Positions 29,795 through 43,157 of a DNA stretch of 64,000 nucleotides are shown here, piece after piece. A program made the translations under genes and the position numbers. The stretch's first letter is position 1. The number at the start of each line of letters is the position of its first letter. The stretch comes from Pseudoxanthomonas suwonensis (GTDB lineage: Bacteria; Pseudomonadota; Gammaproteobacteria; Xanthomonadales; Xanthomonadaceae), in NCBI RefSeq assembly GCF_000972865.1, contig NZ_CP011144.1:806001-870000 (forward strand), read 5' to 3'. A model generated the notes under the pieces. The model saw only the letters and a program-made list of their open reading frames with translations. It was not told the origin of the DNA and did no database searches.

Positions 29795-31687
29795 TCAGCC
29801 TCCGGCGTCGGCACCGCGTTCGAGCGCGCGCCTCACTTCCTCCAGCGCGTTCGGATCGTCCAGCGTGGACAGGTCGCCCGGGTCGCGGTGCTCGGCCAGC
29901 GCCTGCAGCGAGCGCCGCAGCAGCTTGCCAGAGCGCGTCTTCGGCAGCGCGTTGACCACGTACACGCGCGAGGGCCGCGCCACCGCGCCGAGCTGCTCGG
30001 TCACGGTCCGCATCATCTGCGCGGCCGACTCGGCCGCATCGCCGTCGCTGCGCTTGAGCGTGGCGAACACCACCGGCACCTGTCCCTTGACCTCGTCGTG
30101 CACGCCGATCACCGCAGCCTCGGCGACCGAGGGATGGCTGGAGACCGATTCCTCGATCTCGCGCGTGCCCAGGCGGTGGCCGGCGACGTTGATCACGTCG
30201 TCGGTGCGGCCGAGGATGAAGGTGTAGCCGTCCTCGTCGCGGATCGCCCAGTCCAGCGAGCTGTACAGCAGCTCCTTGAAGTGGCCGAAGTAGCTGGCGA
30301 TGAAGCGCTCGTCGTTGCCCCACACCGTGGTCAGGCAGCCCGGCGGCAGCGGCGGCTGGATCGCCAGCACGCCCTTCTCGCCCGGACCGACGTCCTGCCC
30401 GGTCGCCTCGTCGATCACCCGCAGGCGGTAGCCCGGAGACGGCAGCCCCGGCGAGCCCAGCTTGACCGGGCGCATCTCCACCCCGGGCATCAGCGTCAGC
30501 ACCGGCCAGCCGGTCTCGGTCTGCCAGTAGTTGTCGATCACGGTCTTGCCCAGCGCGCCGGTGATCCACCCGGCAGTCGGCTCGTCCAGCGGCTCGCCGG
30601 CCAGGAACAGGTACTGCAGCCTGGACAGGTCGTAGCGCTGCAGCCACGACGGATCCTGCTTCTTCAGCACCCGCACCGCGGTGGGCGAGGAGAACATCGT
30701 GCGCACGCCATAGCGCTCGCAGATCCGCCACCAGATGCCCGGGTCCGGCGAGGTCGGCAGCCCCTCGTACAGGATCGAGGTCGCGCCGGCGATCAGCGGC
30801 CCGTAGACGTTGTAGGAGTGGCCGACCACCCAGCCGATGTCGGAGGTGGAGAACATCACCTGGCCCGGGCGGATGTCGTAGATCGACCACATCGACAGCG
30901 CCAGCGCCACCGCGTAACCGCCGACGTCGCGCTGCACGCCCTTGGGCTTGCCGGTGGTGCCGGAGGTGTAGAGGATGTAGCTGGGCTCGTTGGATTCCAG
31001 CCACTCCACCGGCACTTCGGCCTTGGCGTGCGCCTCGCGCAGCGGGCCGTATTCGACGTCGCGCCCGGGCCGCATCGGCAACTCGCCGGCCAGTCCGCGA
31101 TTGACCACCAGCACGTGCACCGGCGGGTGTTCGGCGCGCGCCAGCGCCTCGTCGACCATCGGCTTGAACGGGATCACCTTGCCGCCGCGGCTGCCGGCAT
31201 CGGCGCAGACCAGCACCTTCGGCCGCGCGTCGTCAATGCGCAGGGCCAGGTTGTGCGAGGCGAAGCCGCCGAACACCACCGAATGCACCGCGCCGATGCG
31301 CGCGCAGGCCAGCATGGCGATGGCCGCGTCGACCGTGTGCGGCATGTAGACCACCACCCGATCGCCCCGGTCGACACCCAGCGACTGCAGCGCCGCAGCG
31401 AACGTGTTCACCTCGCGGTGCAGCTGGCGGAAGGTCAGTTCGCGGACGCTGCCGGTCTCGCTGGACCAGCCGACCAGGGCGAGCTGGTCGCCGCGCTCGG
31501 CCAGGTGCCGGTCGACCGCGTTGTGGCACAGGTTGGTGGTGCCGCCGACGAACCACTTGCGGAACGGCGGATTGGCATAGTCCAGGATCCGCTGCGGCGG
31601 CACGTTCCAGTCGATGGCGGTGGCCGCCTCGGCCCAGAACGCCTCCGGCTGCTCGATCGAACGCCGGTACAGGTCTTCGTAGCGCAT
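29795..31687 (-). CDS. prpE: Propionate-CoA ligase
   Basis: This 630-residue AMP-forming acyl-CoA synthetase activates propionate to propionyl-CoA, feeding prpC. The AMP-binding motif [11 protein letters not shown] is near residue 240, and the C-terminal catalytic Lys lies in Thr-Arg-Ser-Gly-Lys-Leu-Leu (about 590). This Lys is the usual site of regulatory acetylation. GGAGGGG precedes the ATG. It is separated from prpBC by two plus-strand genes, so it has its own promoter. Confidence 0.95.
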   Translation of the reverse strand: MRYEDLYRRSIEQPEAFWAEAATAIDWNVPPQRILDYANPPFRKWFVGGTTNLCHNAVDRHLAERGDQLALVGWSSETGSVRELTFRQLHREVNTFAAALQSLGVDRGDRVVVYMPHTVDAAIAMLACARIGAVHSVVFGGFASHNLALRIDDARPKVLVCADAGSRGGKVIPFKPMVDEALARAEHPPVHVLVVNRGLAGELPMRPGRDVEYGPLREAHAKAEVPVEWLESNEPSYILYTSGTTGKPKGVQRDVGGYAVALALSMWSIYDIRPGQVMFSTSDIGWVVGHSYNVYGPLIAGATSILYEGLPTSPDPGIWWRICERYGVRTMFSSPTAVRVLKKQDPSWLQRYDLSRLQYLFLAGEPLDEPTAGWITGALGKTVIDNYWQTETGWPVLTLMPGVEMRPVKLGSPGLPSPGYRLRVIDEATGQDVGPGEKGVLAIQPPLPPGCLTTVWGNDERFIASYFGHFKELLYSSLDWAIRDEDGYTFILGRTDDVINVAGHRLGTREIEESVSSHPSVAEAAVIGVHDEVKGQVPVVFATLKRSDGDAAESAAQMMRTVTEQLGAVARPSRVYVVNALPKTRSGKLLRRSLQALAEHRDPGDLSTLDDPNALEEVRRALERGADAGG

Positions 31688-31775
31688 GGCTGCTCCCCTC
31701 CGAGGGATGGCCGGAGCATAGTCCCGCCCCTCCCGCGCGGCCCTGCGACCTTGGTCGAAAACCGCCCCCGGAAAC

Positions 31776-31804
31776 GGAAAAGGCCGGGAAATCCCGGCCT
31801 TTCC
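31776..31804. terminator. Terminator after mdh
   Basis: The arms AAAGGCCGGG (31779-31788) and CCCGGCCTTT (31793-31802) around AAAT are flanked by an A-run on one side; on the minus strand it reads as stem then TTTTCC. It lies between mdh and prpE. Confidence 0.8.
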
Positions 31805-31855
31805 GCGAGCAATAGGTTGATCGGCCGGATCAACCCGACAGGTCGACCCGGCAGC

Positions 31856-32842
31856 TCAACCCAGCAGGTGGGCGACGCCGCCGCGCTCCTCTTCCAGCTC
31901 GCCCAGGGTCTTGTCGATCGCCTTCTGGCTGAACTCGTCGACCGGCAGGTCGCGCACCAGGGTGTAGCTGCCGTTCTCGGTGATCACCGGGAAACCGAAG
32001 ATCACACCCTCGGGGATGCCGTAGGAACCGTCGGACGGGATGCCCATGGTCACCCACTTGCCGTTGCTGCCCAGCAGCCAGTCGCGGACGTGGTCGATGG
32101 CGGCGTTGGCGGCCGAGGCGGCCGAGGACAGGCCGCGGGCCTCGATGATCGCCGCGCCGCGCTTGCCGACCTTGGGGATGAACTCGTTGGCGTTCCAGTC
32201 GGCGTCGTTGATCCTGTCCTTCAGCGAGGCGCCGCCGACGGTGGCGAAGCGGTAGTCCGGGTACATGGTCGGGCTGTGGTTGCCCCACACGATCAGCTTC
32301 TCGATCTCGCCCACGGCCACGCCGGCCTTGCCGGCCAGCTGGCTCAGCGCGCGGTTGTGGTCCAGGCGCAGCATGGCGGTGAAGTTCTCCGGCTTCAGGT
32401 CCGGCGCCGACTTCATCGCGATGTAGGCGTTGGTGTTGGCCGGATTGCCGACCACCAGCACCTTCACGTCGCGGCTGGCGACCTTGTTCAGCGCCGCGCC
32501 CTGGGCGGTGAAGATCTTGGCGTTCTCCAGCAGCAGGTCCTTGCGCTCCATGCCCGGGCCGCGCGGACGCGCGCCGACCAGCATGGCCACGTCGGCGTCC
32601 TTGAACGCCACTTCCGGATCGTCGGTGCCGACGATGCCGGCCAGCAGCGGGAACGCGCAGTCCTCCAGCTCCATGATCACGCCCTTGAGCGCGGCCTGGG
32701 CCTTGTCCAGCGGCAGTTCCAGCAGCTGCAGGATCACCGGCTGGTCCTTGCCGAGCATCTCGCCGGAGGCGATGCGGAACAGCAGGGCGTAGCCGATCTG
32801 GCCGGCGGCGCCGGTGACGGCAACTCGAACGGGGGTCTTCAT
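31856..32842 (-). CDS. mdh: Malate dehydrogenase
   Basis: This 328-residue NAD-dependent enzyme interconverts malate and oxaloacetate in the TCA cycle. The Rossmann motif Gly-Ala-Ala-Gly-Gln-Ile-Gly is at 11-17; substrate arginines lie in Gly-Ala-Arg-Pro-Arg and the catalytic His in Gly-Asn-His-Ser-Pro. It is the long (type 2) MDH form of many proteobacteria. Its product oxaloacetate is a substrate of PrpC. It is transcribed after the glutaredoxin-like gene, 73 bp away. Confidence 0.97.
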   Translation of the reverse strand: MKTPVRVAVTGAAGQIGYALLFRIASGEMLGKDQPVILQLLELPLDKAQAALKGVIMELEDCAFPLLAGIVGTDDPEVAFKDADVAMLVGARPRGPGMERKDLLLENAKIFTAQGAALNKVASRDVKVLVVGNPANTNAYIAMKSAPDLKPENFTAMLRLDHNRALSQLAGKAGVAVGEIEKLIVWGNHSPTMYPDYRFATVGGASLKDRINDADWNANEFIPKVGKRGAAIIEARGLSSAASAANAAIDHVRDWLLGSNGKWVTMGIPSDGSYGIPEGVIFGFPVITENGSYTLVRDLPVDEFSQKAIDKTLGELEEERGGVAHLLG

Positions 32843-32915
32843 CGGTGAGGGGGTCCTTCGGTGGGTGCGGTGTGTCGCGTGGGGAGGAAGTACGGGCCGG
32901 GCGGCGCCGCGCAGG

Positions 32916-33275
32916 TTAATAGACGTCGTAACCGAGCGGGCTCAGCCTTTCGTCCAATGCCGCCGTGTCGTAGCCGCGGACCACGGCCTGGCCGACCACG
33001 GTCACCGGCACGCCGCGCGCGCCCAGCGCGCGCATCGCCCGGTCGCCGGCCGGCGTGTCGATGTCGAGCACGCGGTAGCGGACCTCGGCGCGCTCGAAGT
33101 CGCCCTGCTGCTTGCGGCAGTAGCCGCACCACTCGGCGGCCAGCATCACGATGCCGGTCTCGCCGGTGGCCACGCGCGGGTCGTCCGGATGCAGGTCCGG
33201 CTGGCGGTCCTTCGACCACCAGGCATACAGCCCGCCGGCGATGCCGACGATCAGCAGGAGGCCGAGGATGCGCAT
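32916..33275 (-). CDS. Membrane-anchored glutaredoxin-like protein
   Basis: This 119-residue protein has an N-terminal membrane segment (about 2-20, uncleaved Trp-Trp end) and then a glutaredoxin/thioredoxin-like domain with Cys50-Gly-Tyr-Cys53 and the cis-proline turn Gly-Val-Pro-Val-Thr. It probably acts as a thiol-disulfide exchanger at the periplasmic face; partner unknown. The start at 33275 is chosen from the hydrophobic N-terminus and an AGGA site; 26 more codons are open upstream but poor. Confidence 0.82.
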   Translation of the reverse strand: MRILGLLLIVGIAGGLYAWWSKDRQPDLHPDDPRVATGETGIVMLAAEWCGYCRKQQGDFERAEVRYRVLDIDTPAGDRAMRALGARGVPVTVVGQAVVRGYDTAALDERLSPLGYDVY

Positions 33276-33368
33276 GGGAAATCCTGGTCGGGGGCCGGTG
33301 ATTTTATCACGCGACCCCGCACTGGCCGGTCCGGCGGGCTGCCCGCCGGACATGGCCCGGAGGCCGGA

Positions 33369-33863
33369 TCAGGCGCTCAGGTAACGGTTCCACTCGGCGA
33401 CGCGGTCGGCCTTGGCGGCCAGCACCGGGGTGGCATCACCCTCGATCTTCACGGAATTGATCGCGTCGCCCTGGGCGATGCTGTCGACCACGTCCAGGCC
33501 CTCGACCACCTTGCCGAACACGGTATGGCGGCCGTCCAGCCAGGGGGTGGCCACGTGGGTGATGAAGAACTGGCTGCCGTTGGTGTTCGGGCCGGCATTG
33601 GCCATGGACAGCACGCCGCGCTCGTGGGCGACGCCGTTGTTGGTCTCGTCCTCGAAGCGGTAGCCCGGGCCGCCGCGGCCGGAGCCCTCCGGGCAGCCGC
33701 CCTGGACCATGAAATCGGCGATCACCCGGTGGAAGCTCAGGCCGTCGTAGAAACCGCGCTGGACCAGGTTGACGAAGTTGGCCACGGTCAGCGGCGCCTT
33801 GTCGGGCAGCAGTTCGACCCGGATCGGGCCGCGGGCGGTATCGAAGGTGGCGATCAGGGACAT
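33369..33863 (-). CDS. Cyclophilin-type peptidyl-prolyl isomerase, cytoplasmic
   Basis: This 164-residue enzyme carries the cyclophilin core: Phe-His-Arg-Val-Ile, Phe-Met-Val-Gln-Gly-Gly, Ser-Gln-Phe-Phe-Ile-Thr and His-Thr-Val-Phe-Gly-Lys-Val. It has no signal peptide, so it resembles PpiB rather than PpiA. It accelerates proline isomerisation in folding. An AGGAG site precedes the ATG. Divergent from typA over 157 bp. Confidence 0.94.
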   Translation of the reverse strand: MSLIATFDTARGPIRVELLPDKAPLTVANFVNLVQRGFYDGLSFHRVIADFMVQGGCPEGSGRGGPGYRFEDETNNGVAHERGVLSMANAGPNTNGSQFFITHVATPWLDGRHTVFGKVVEGLDVVDSIAQGDAINSVKIEGDATPVLAAKADRVAEWNRYLSA

Positions 33864-33963
33864 CGGACGGGCTCCTGCGGGTAATGGGAGGCCGGCGGCG
33901 GGGAATCCCCGGGGGCCGGACCGGGGCCCGTACGGAGTTCATCCGGCGGGCGTGTGGGCCGGC

Positions 33964-33969
33964 TATAAT
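33964..33969 (+). promoter_or_regulatory. -10 box of the typA promoter
   Basis: A perfect TATAAT lies 51 bp before the typA ATG, inside a small dyad (GCCGG...CCGGC). The -35 is poor (TTCATC-like at wide spacing). Confidence 0.55.
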
Positions 33970-34020
33970 AACCGGCTTCCTTTCTTCCCTGCCCTGCGCG
34001 CTGACGGCGCGTCATTCGCC

Positions 34021-35850
<1,830 letters not shown>

Positions 35851-35939
35851 CGACGCCCACCCCCGCGCGGCGCCTGGCGGCCTCGTTGCCAAGCGCCACG
35901 GGCGGCGGTAGCCTCGGGCCGTCCGCCGAGGGGAAACGC

Positions 35940-37580
35940 ATGCGCCTGGCCGCACTGCTGACGGCGGCGCTCCTGTGCGTGGGCGCAGCGGGTTGCCGTC
36001 GCGAGGAACCTGCCCTGCCTGCGCCGCCGGCGCAGGCACCCTCGCCGGCCGCCTCCTCCTTCCCCTACGCAGAGGCCGGGATCGCCGACCTGCAGGCCGC
36101 CATGGAGCGCGGCGAGACCACCAGCCACGCGCTGGTGCAGGCCTACCTGGCGCGGATCATCGCCCTGGACCGCAACGGGCCCAGGCTCAACTCGATCATC
36201 GAACTCAACCCGCGAGCCCGCACCGAGGCGGCGGCGCTGGACGCCGAGCGCGCCGCCGGCCGCGTGCGCGGTCCGCTGCACGGCATCCCGGTCCTGCTCA
36301 AGGACAACATCGACGCCACGCCGATGGCCACCACCGCCGGCTCGCTGGCCATGGCCGGCTTCCGGCCAGCCGGTGACGCCTTCCTGGTGGAGCGGCTGCG
36401 CGAAGCCGGCGCGGTCGTGCTCGGCAAGGCCAACCTCAGCGAGTGGGCCAACTTCCGCTCGACCCGCTCGACCTCGGGCTGGAGTTCGGTCGGTGGCCAG
36501 ACCCGCAACCCCTACGCGCTCGACCGCTCGCCCTGCGGCTCCAGTTCCGGCACCGCGGTGGCGGTGGCCGCCAACCTCACCGTCGCCGGGGTCGGCACCG
36601 AAACCGACGGCAGCATCCTGTGCCCGGCCGCCGTGAACGGCCTGGTCGGGCTGAAGCCGACCGTCGGCCTGGTCAGCCGCAGCGGCATCGTGCCGATCGC
36701 CCCCAGCCAGGACACTGCCGGACCGATGACGCGCAGCGTCGAGGACGCGGCCCTGGTGCTGGCCGCGATCGCCGGCCGCGACCCCGCCGACCCGGCGACG
36801 ATGGACAACCGCGTGCTGGCCACCTTCGACTACGCCCAGCAGCTGCGTGGTGCCAGCCTGCGCGGCGTGCGGATCGGACTGCTGCGCGACCGGTTGGCGA
36901 TATCACCGGAGGCGGCGGCGGCCACCGAGCGCGCCGTGGCGGCGATGCGCGAAGCCGGGGCGGTCGTGGCCGACGCGCAGATCCCGACCCAGGGCCAGTG
37001 GAGCGCGGACGAGCTCGAGGTCCTGCTGAGCGAGTTCCGGCCCGCGCTGGAGCGCTACCTGCGGCAACGCCAGGCGCCGGTCGCGAGCCTGGACGAACTG
37101 ATCGAGTACAACCGCCGCAACGCGGCACGGACCATGCCGCTGTTCGGGCAGGAACTGCTGGAGCAGGCCGCCGAACGCCAGGGCCTGGCCGCACCGGCCT
37201 ACATCGCCGCGCGCACCCGCGCCCGCCGTCTGGCCGGCCCGGAAGGCATCGACGCGGCGTTGCGCGACGGTCCGTTCGACGTGCTGGTGGCGCCGACCAC
37301 CGGCGTGGCCTGGCCGATCGATGCCGCGCAGGGCGACCGCTTCCCGGGCGCCGGCTACGGCGCGGCCGCGGTCGCCGGCTACCCGGCCCTGACGGTGCCG
37401 ATGGGCCACAGCGACGGCCTGCCCCTGGGCCTGGTGTTCATCGGACCGGCCTGGAGTGAAGCGCGGCTGCTGCGGATCGGCCACGCCTACGAGCAGCTGA
37501 CCCGGGCGCGGCACCCGCCCACGTTCCGCGCCAGCGTCGACACGCCGCCGGCGGCCGCCGATGGGAACGCCGGGCGCTGA
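35940..37580 (+). CDS. Exported amidase-signature amidase
   Basis: This 546-residue protein has an N-terminal signal with a lipobox-like Ala-Ala-Gly-Cys (Cys19), so it may be a lipoprotein. The amidase-signature Lys121, Ser201 and Ser225 form the Lys-Ser-Ser triad (Leu-Leu-Lys-Asp-Asn-Ile; Gly-Ser-Ser-Ser-Gly-Thr; Thr-Asp-Gly-Ser). It would hydrolyse amides in the periplasm; the substrate is not readable. The start at 35940 follows GAGGGGAAAC and yields the signal. It lies 89 bp after typA on the same strand, convergent with the DAHP synthase gene. Confidence 0.88.
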   Translation: MRLAALLTAALLCVGAAGCRREEPALPAPPAQAPSPAASSFPYAEAGIADLQAAMERGETTSHALVQAYLARIIALDRNGPRLNSIIELNPRARTEAAALDAERAAGRVRGPLHGIPVLLKDNIDATPMATTAGSLAMAGFRPAGDAFLVERLREAGAVVLGKANLSEWANFRSTRSTSGWSSVGGQTRNPYALDRSPCGSSSGTAVAVAANLTVAGVGTETDGSILCPAAVNGLVGLKPTVGLVSRSGIVPIAPSQDTAGPMTRSVEDAALVLAAIAGRDPADPATMDNRVLATFDYAQQLRGASLRGVRIGLLRDRLAISPEAAAATERAVAAMREAGAVVADAQIPTQGQWSADELEVLLSEFRPALERYLRQRQAPVASLDELIEYNRRNAARTMPLFGQELLEQAAERQGLAAPAYIAARTRARRLAGPEGIDAALRDGPFDVLVAPTTGVAWPIDAAQGDRFPGAGYGAAAVAGYPALTVPMGHSDGLPLGLVFIGPAWSEARLLRIGHAYEQLTRARHPPTFRASVDTPPAAADGNAGR

Positions 37581-37601
37581 CCGTCCCCGGGGCGCCGCGG
37601 C

Positions 37602-38996
<1,395 letters not shown>

Positions 38997-39024
38997 GGGG
39001 GAGAGGCTCGCTGGGGGAGTCGGA

Positions 39025-39543
39025 TCAGAGCCGGTTGCGGCCCTTGCGGCGGCGGAAGGCAGCCTGCAGGCCCCACCCGGCCAGCAGCACGAAGCCGATC
39101 AGGCTCCACGCCGGCATGCTCAGGCCCAGCAGGGTCCAGTCGACGGTGCCGCAGTCGCCGGTGCCGGTGAGTACCTTGCGCACCAGCTCGATCGGGCCGT
39201 GCGTCTCCTGCAGGAACGACAGCGGCGGACCGCACGCGGGCACCAGGTCGTGCGGCAGGGTCTGCAGCCATACGTGGCGCCCGGCGATGCCGATGCCCAC
39301 CAGCGAGGCGATGGCCACCAGCACGCCGTAGAACCGGCGCCCGCCCGGCGACCGCGGCGCGTGCAGTCCGCCGGCCAGGAACACCAGCGCCAGCGCCGCG
39401 TAGGCGATGCGCTGGAAGATACACAGCGGACAAGGCTCCAGTCCCTGGTACAGCTGCGTGTAGATCGCATAGCCGATCAGGGCGGCGCAGCCGAGGAAGC
39501 CGGCGAGGAACTGCGCGCGGAAACTCCAACGGAAGGGATTCAT
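39025..39543 (-). CDS. dsbB: Disulfide bond formation protein DsbB
   Basis: This 172-residue quinone-linked inner-membrane oxidase of DsbA has four predicted membrane helices. The catalytic pairs are Cys38-Pro-Leu-Cys41 and Cys104/Cys131, close to E. coli 41/44 and 104/130. The start at 39543 is chosen for family fit; 17 upstream codons are polar. It reoxidises DsbA, which may serve the cysteine-containing exported proteins in this window. Confidence 0.93.
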   Translation of the reverse strand: MNPFRWSFRAQFLAGFLGCAALIGYAIYTQLYQGLEPCPLCIFQRIAYAALALVFLAGGLHAPRSPGGRRFYGVLVAIASLVGIGIAGRHVWLQTLPHDLVPACGPPLSFLQETHGPIELVRKVLTGTGDCGTVDWTLLGLSMPAWSLIGFVLLAGWGLQAAFRRRKGRNRL

Positions 39544-39633
39544 CGGCGACGTGGACCCGGGTTGCGATGGGGAATCGGGCCGATTATTCCGCATCCGTGC
39601 CGCCAGCGGTAACCGATCGTGCCGCCTGAAACG

Positions 39634-39659
39634 AAAAACCCCGGCCGAAGCCGGGGTTT
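39634..39659 (-). terminator. Terminator of the ribosomal (alpha) operon
   Basis: The arms AAACCCCGGC and GCCGGGGTTT around CGAA, followed on the minus strand by TTTTTCG, lie 40 bases after the rplQ stop. Confidence 0.9.
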
Positions 39660-39698
39660 CCGTTCACGTTGCCGCCCGTTGGGCGGCGACGCGGATGC

Positions 39699-40070
39699 TT
39701 ATTCGGCCGCCTGCGGGCGGTCGACCAGCTCGACGTACGCCATCGGCGCGTTGTCGCCGGCGCGGAAGCCGCACTTGAGGATGCGCAGGTAACCGCCCGG
39801 ACGCGCCTGGTAGCGCGGGCCCAGCATGGTGAACAGGTTGCCGACGGCTTCCTTGTCGCGCAGGCGGGCGAACGCCAGGCGGCGGTTGGCGACGCTGTCG
39901 ACCTTGGCCAGGGTGATCAGCGGCTCGGCGATGCGGCGCAGTTCCTTGGCCTTGGGCAGGGTGGTCTTGATCAGTTCGTGCTTGAACAGCGAGGCGGCCA
40001 TGTTCTTGAACATCGCTTCGCGGTGGGCGCTGGTGCGGCTGAACTTGCGGCCGGCTTTCTGGTGACGCAT
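39699..40070 (-). CDS. rplQ: 50S ribosomal protein L17
   Basis: This 123-residue protein begins Met-Arg-His-Gln-Lys-Ala-Gly-Arg-Lys, the L17 signature, and is nearly full family length. It sits near the polypeptide exit side of the 50S subunit. Last gene of the alpha operon. A 184-bp gap with two strong hairpins separates it from rpoA, so its supply may be lowered or processed separately. Confidence 0.98.
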   Translation of the reverse strand: MRHQKAGRKFSRTSAHREAMFKNMAASLFKHELIKTTLPKAKELRRIAEPLITLAKVDSVANRRLAFARLRDKEAVGNLFTMLGPRYQARPGGYLRILKCGFRAGDNAPMAYVELVDRPQAAE

Positions 40071-40178
40071 GGTCGTGGTTCCTGTGGAATGGTGTGGCGG
40101 TTGTGGTTCGCTGTCGCCATCCAGGCGTTGAAGCAGTGGACTGCGCTGGTCCGATCCGGCGTTCCCTTGCCGGGGAGT

Positions 40179-40241
40179 CGCCGCGGGCCTTCAGGCCCGT
40201 CGGCGCTGGAGCGTTCCCGCATCACGATGGATGCGGGAACG
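40179..40241. repeat. Two strong hairpins between rpoA and rplQ
   Basis: The first pairs CGCCG/CGGCG and CGGGCC/GGCCCG (40179-40205). The second is a perfect 12-bp stem, CGTTCCCGCATC (40212-40223) with GATGCGGGAACG (40230-40241), starting 13 bases after the rpoA stop. No T-run follows. Confidence 0.75.
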
Positions 40242-40254
40242 GTGTTGCAACTTC

Positions 40255-41253
40255 TTAACCCAGCATCCCGTGCTGTGCGATCCCGGCCGGCGGCCAGTTC
40301 TCCAGCTTCATGCCGAGGGACAGGCCGCGCTGGGCGAGGACTTCCTTGATCTCGGTCAGCGACTTCTTGCCCAGGTTCGGGGTCTTGAGCAGCTCGACCT
40401 CGGTCTTCTGGATCAGGTCGCCAATGTAGTAGATGCTCTCGGCCTTGAGGCAGTTGGCCGAACGCACGGTCAGCTCCAGGTCGTCGATCGGACGCAGCAG
40501 CACCGGGTCCACGCCGGTCGGGGCCGCCTTGGCGGCACCGCGGTCGCGGTGGGTGAAGTCGCCGAACACCGACAGCTGGTCGCTGAGGATGTCGGCGGCG
40601 GTGCGCACGGCTTCCTCGGCGTCGATCGTGCCGTTGGTCTCGATGTCCAGGACCAGCTTGTCCAGGTCGGTGCGCTGCTCCACGCGCGCGGCTTCCACCG
40701 CGTAGGCGACGCGGCGGACCGGCGAGAACGAGGCGTCCAGCACCAGGCGGCCGATCGTGCGGGTTTCCTCGTCCGGACGGCGACGGGCGGTGGCCGGCTG
40801 GTAGCCGAAGCCGCGCTCGATCTTCAGGCGCATGTTCAGCGCCGTGTCCTTGGTGAGGTGGCAGATCACGTGGTCGACGTTGAGGATCTCGACGTTGTGG
40901 TCGGTCTTGATGTCGCCGGCGGTGACCACGCCCGGACCCTGCTTGGACAGGCTCAGGGTGGCGCTCTCGCCGCTGTGCATGCGGATGGCGACGTCCTTCA
41001 GGTTCAGCAGGACTTCCAGCACGTCCTCCTGCAGGCCTTCGACCGTGGTGTATTCGTGCAGCACGCCGTCGATCTCGACCTCGGTGATCGCGAAGCCGGG
41101 GATCGAGGACAACAGGACGCGGCGCAGCGCGTTGCCGAGCGTATGGCCGTAGCCGCGCTCGAGCGGTTCGATCACGATCTTGGCGCGATTGCCGGTGAGG
41201 CGTTCGATCTGCGGTCCGCGGGGACGCAGGACCTGGTTGGCGGTAACCGTCAT
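40255..41253 (-). CDS. rpoA: RNA polymerase alpha subunit
   Basis: This 332-residue subunit has an N-terminal dimerisation/assembly domain (to about 235) and a C-terminal DNA- and activator-binding domain, with [12 protein letters not shown] and Gly-Lys-Lys-Ser-Leu-Thr-Glu-Ile. Full length matches gammaproteobacteria. It lies in the alpha operon between rpsD and rplQ. Confidence 0.98.
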   Translation of the reverse strand: MTVTANQVLRPRGPQIERLTGNRAKIVIEPLERGYGHTLGNALRRVLLSSIPGFAITEVEIDGVLHEYTTVEGLQEDVLEVLLNLKDVAIRMHSGESATLSLSKQGPGVVTAGDIKTDHNVEILNVDHVICHLTKDTALNMRLKIERGFGYQPATARRRPDEETRTIGRLVLDASFSPVRRVAYAVEAARVEQRTDLDKLVLDIETNGTIDAEEAVRTAADILSDQLSVFGDFTHRDRGAAKAAPTGVDPVLLRPIDDLELTVRSANCLKAESIYYIGDLIQKTEVELLKTPNLGKKSLTEIKEVLAQRGLSLGMKLENWPPAGIAQHGMLG

Positions 41254-41375
41254 GTTGCGGATTCTCCTGCAATGAGCCGACGATCAGGGGAACCGCCGGC
41301 TCTGGGGTGTGGCCCCGTCATCCGGGGGCGGCCGGAAGGCGGGGCAACGCGATCCGGCCGGGGTGTGGGATGCGG

Positions 41376-41399
41376 CGCCGCGCCCGGGAGGGCGCGGCG
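41376..41399. repeat. Perfect 10-bp hairpin after rpsD
   Basis: CGCCGCGCCC (41376-41385) pairs with GGGCGCGGCG (41390-41399) around GGGA, beginning 11 bases after the rpsD stop. No T-run. Confidence 0.7.
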
Positions 41400-41410
41400 A
41401 CCAGCCACTG

Positions 41411-42040
41411 TTACTTCGAGTACAGCTCGACGATCAGCGCTTCGTTGATGTCGGCCGGCAGGTCGGCCCGATCCGGGACGGCCTTGAACACACCGGCGAA
41501 CTTCTTCGCGTCGACCTCGATCCACGACGGGGTGGTGTCGTGCTGCTCGGCGACGGTCAGGGCCTCCTGGACGCGAAGCTGCTTCTGCACCTTCTCGGAC
41601 AGGGCGATCGCGTCGCCGGCCTTGACCTGGTAGGACGGCAGGTTCACCGGCTTGCCGTTGACCAGCACGCCACGGTGGCTGACCAGCTGGCGCGCGGACG
41701 GACGGGTCACCGCGAAACCCATGCGGTAGACGACGTTGTCCAGGCGGGTTTCCAGCAGCTGCAGCAGGTTCTCGCCGGTGTTGCCCTTCTTGGTCGAGGC
41801 CTTCTTGTAGTAGTTGCGGAACTGGCGCTCCAGCAGGCCGTAGATGCGCTTGACCTTCTGCTTCTCGCGCAGCTGGGTGGCGTAGTCGGACAGCTTGCCC
41901 TTGCGCGCGGTCGCGCCGTGCTGGCCGGGCTTCTGCTCCAGCTTGCACTTGGAGTCCAGCGCACGCGCCGGGCTCTTGAGGGAAAGGTCGGCGCCTTCGC
42001 GGCGCGCGAGCTTACAGGTAGGACCGATATAACGAGCCAT
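41411..42040 (-). CDS. rpsD: 30S ribosomal protein S4
   Basis: This 209-residue primary assembly protein begins [10 protein letters not shown] and contains an S4 RNA-binding domain at about 100-160. In E. coli it represses the alpha operon; no pseudoknot site was identified here. It follows rpsK by 14 bp, and a strong hairpin follows its stop. Confidence 0.98.
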   Translation of the reverse strand: MARYIGPTCKLARREGADLSLKSPARALDSKCKLEQKPGQHGATARKGKLSDYATQLREKQKVKRIYGLLERQFRNYYKKASTKKGNTGENLLQLLETRLDNVVYRMGFAVTRPSARQLVSHRGVLVNGKPVNLPSYQVKAGDAIALSEKVQKQLRVQEALTVAEQHDTTPSWIEVDAKKFAGVFKAVPDRADLPADINEALIVELYSK

Positions 42041-42054
42041 TTCTTATCGCCCCC

Positions 42055-42447
42055 TTAGACGCGACGCTTCTTCGGCGGACGGCACCCGTTGTGCGGGATA
42101 GGCGTCACGTCGATGATGTTGGTGATCTTGTAGCCCACGTTGTTGAGCGAGCGGACAGCCGATTCACGGCCCGGGCCCGGGCCCTTGATGCGGACTTCAA
42201 GCGACTTCACACCGTAGTCGAGTGCGGCCTTGCCGGCCTTCTCGGCGGCCACCTGCGCGGCGAACGGGGTCGACTTGCGCGAACCGCGGAAGCCCGCGCC
42301 GCCCGAGGTCGCCCACGACAGCGCGTTGCCCTGGCGGTCGGTGATGGTGACGATGGTGTTGTTGAAAGAAGCATGGACGTGCGCGATGCCGTCGGTGACG
42401 ACGCGCTTGATCTTCTTCTTGGTCTTTGATGCTGCGGGCTTTGCCAT
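42055..42447 (-). CDS. rpsK: 30S ribosomal protein S11
   Basis: This 130-residue protein carries the family core [12 protein letters not shown] and ends Pro-Pro-Lys-Lys-Arg-Arg-Val. It binds 16S rRNA at the platform. Spaced 12 bp from rpsM in the alpha operon. Confidence 0.98.
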   Translation of the reverse strand: MAKPAASKTKKKIKRVVTDGIAHVHASFNNTIVTITDRQGNALSWATSGGAGFRGSRKSTPFAAQVAAEKAGKAALDYGVKSLEVRIKGPGPGRESAVRSLNNVGYKITNIIDVTPIPHNGCRPPKKRRV

Positions 42448-42459
42448 GATCGGTGTCCC

Positions 42460-42816
42460 TTACTTCCTGATCGCCTTGCGCGGACCCTTGCGGGTGCGGG
42501 CGTTGGTACGGGTGCGCTGGCCGCGCAGGGGCAGGCCACGACGATGGCGCAGGCCGCGGTAGCAGCCCAGGTCCATCAGCCGCTTGATGGCGATGCCGAT
42601 TTCGCGACGCAGGTCGCCTTCGACCACGTACTTGCCGATCTCGGCGCGCAGGCGCTCGACTTCCGGCTCGGACAGGTCACGGATCTTGGTGTTGGAAGCC
42701 ACGCCAGCGGCCTCGCAAACCTTCTTCGACCGGGTGCGGCCGATGCCATAGATGCTCTGCAATCCCACCCAGACGTGCTTCTGGGTCGGCAGGTTGACGC
42801 CTGCAATACGCGCCAT
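42460..42816 (-). CDS. rpsM: 30S ribosomal protein S13
   Basis: This 118-residue protein starts Met-Ala-Arg-Ile-Ala-Gly-Val at 42816; ten further open codons upstream are not part of the family. It contacts the A-site region and 50S bridges. First gene of the alpha operon, with a promoter 76 bp upstream and no rpmJ before it. Confidence 0.98.
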   Translation of the reverse strand: MARIAGVNLPTQKHVWVGLQSIYGIGRTRSKKVCEAAGVASNTKIRDLSEPEVERLRAEIGKYVVEGDLRREIGIAIKRLMDLGCYRGLRHRRGLPLRGQRTRTNARTRKGPRKAIRK

Positions 42817-43157
42817 GACGCGATCTCCAAACTTGAGGGTCGGCACGCGCCCAGGGCACGCCCGACAGGATGGTTCAAAAGTGAACTGCGAATTCTATCA
42901 ATGTCTCGGATTACTTGGAAGCCCATGGCCCGAAGGCCCTGGACCCGGCATGGGGAGTGTGCCCATGCTCCGGCGCCGGACTCTGCTGGCGGCCCCGGTT
43001 GCCCGGTCCCGCCGGCCGCGCTACTCCAGCGCGGCACCGCATCGTCTCACCCGCGCGCGAGACGTCGCACGGGCCGCCCATTTCTGGATGGTTCCGGCCT
43101 CGGGGGCCGGATGCCGACGGAATGGGACCGCCGGGCTTGGATTCTTGAACCTCCGGG
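42817..43157. other. 341-bp gap between secY and rpsM
   Basis: It holds the rpsM promoter (42892-42920) and a weak stem CCGGCC/GGCCGG after secY. No rpmJ (L36) reading frame is seen on the coding strand, unlike E. coli. A short open frame at 42911-43177 looks like chance. Confidence 0.6.
42892..42920 (-). promoter_or_regulatory. Promoter of the alpha operon (rpsM)
   Basis: On the minus strand TTCCAA (42920-42915) and TAGAAT (42897-42892) are 17 bp apart. The -10 fits at 5 of 6 bases; the -35 is weak. Confidence 0.55.
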
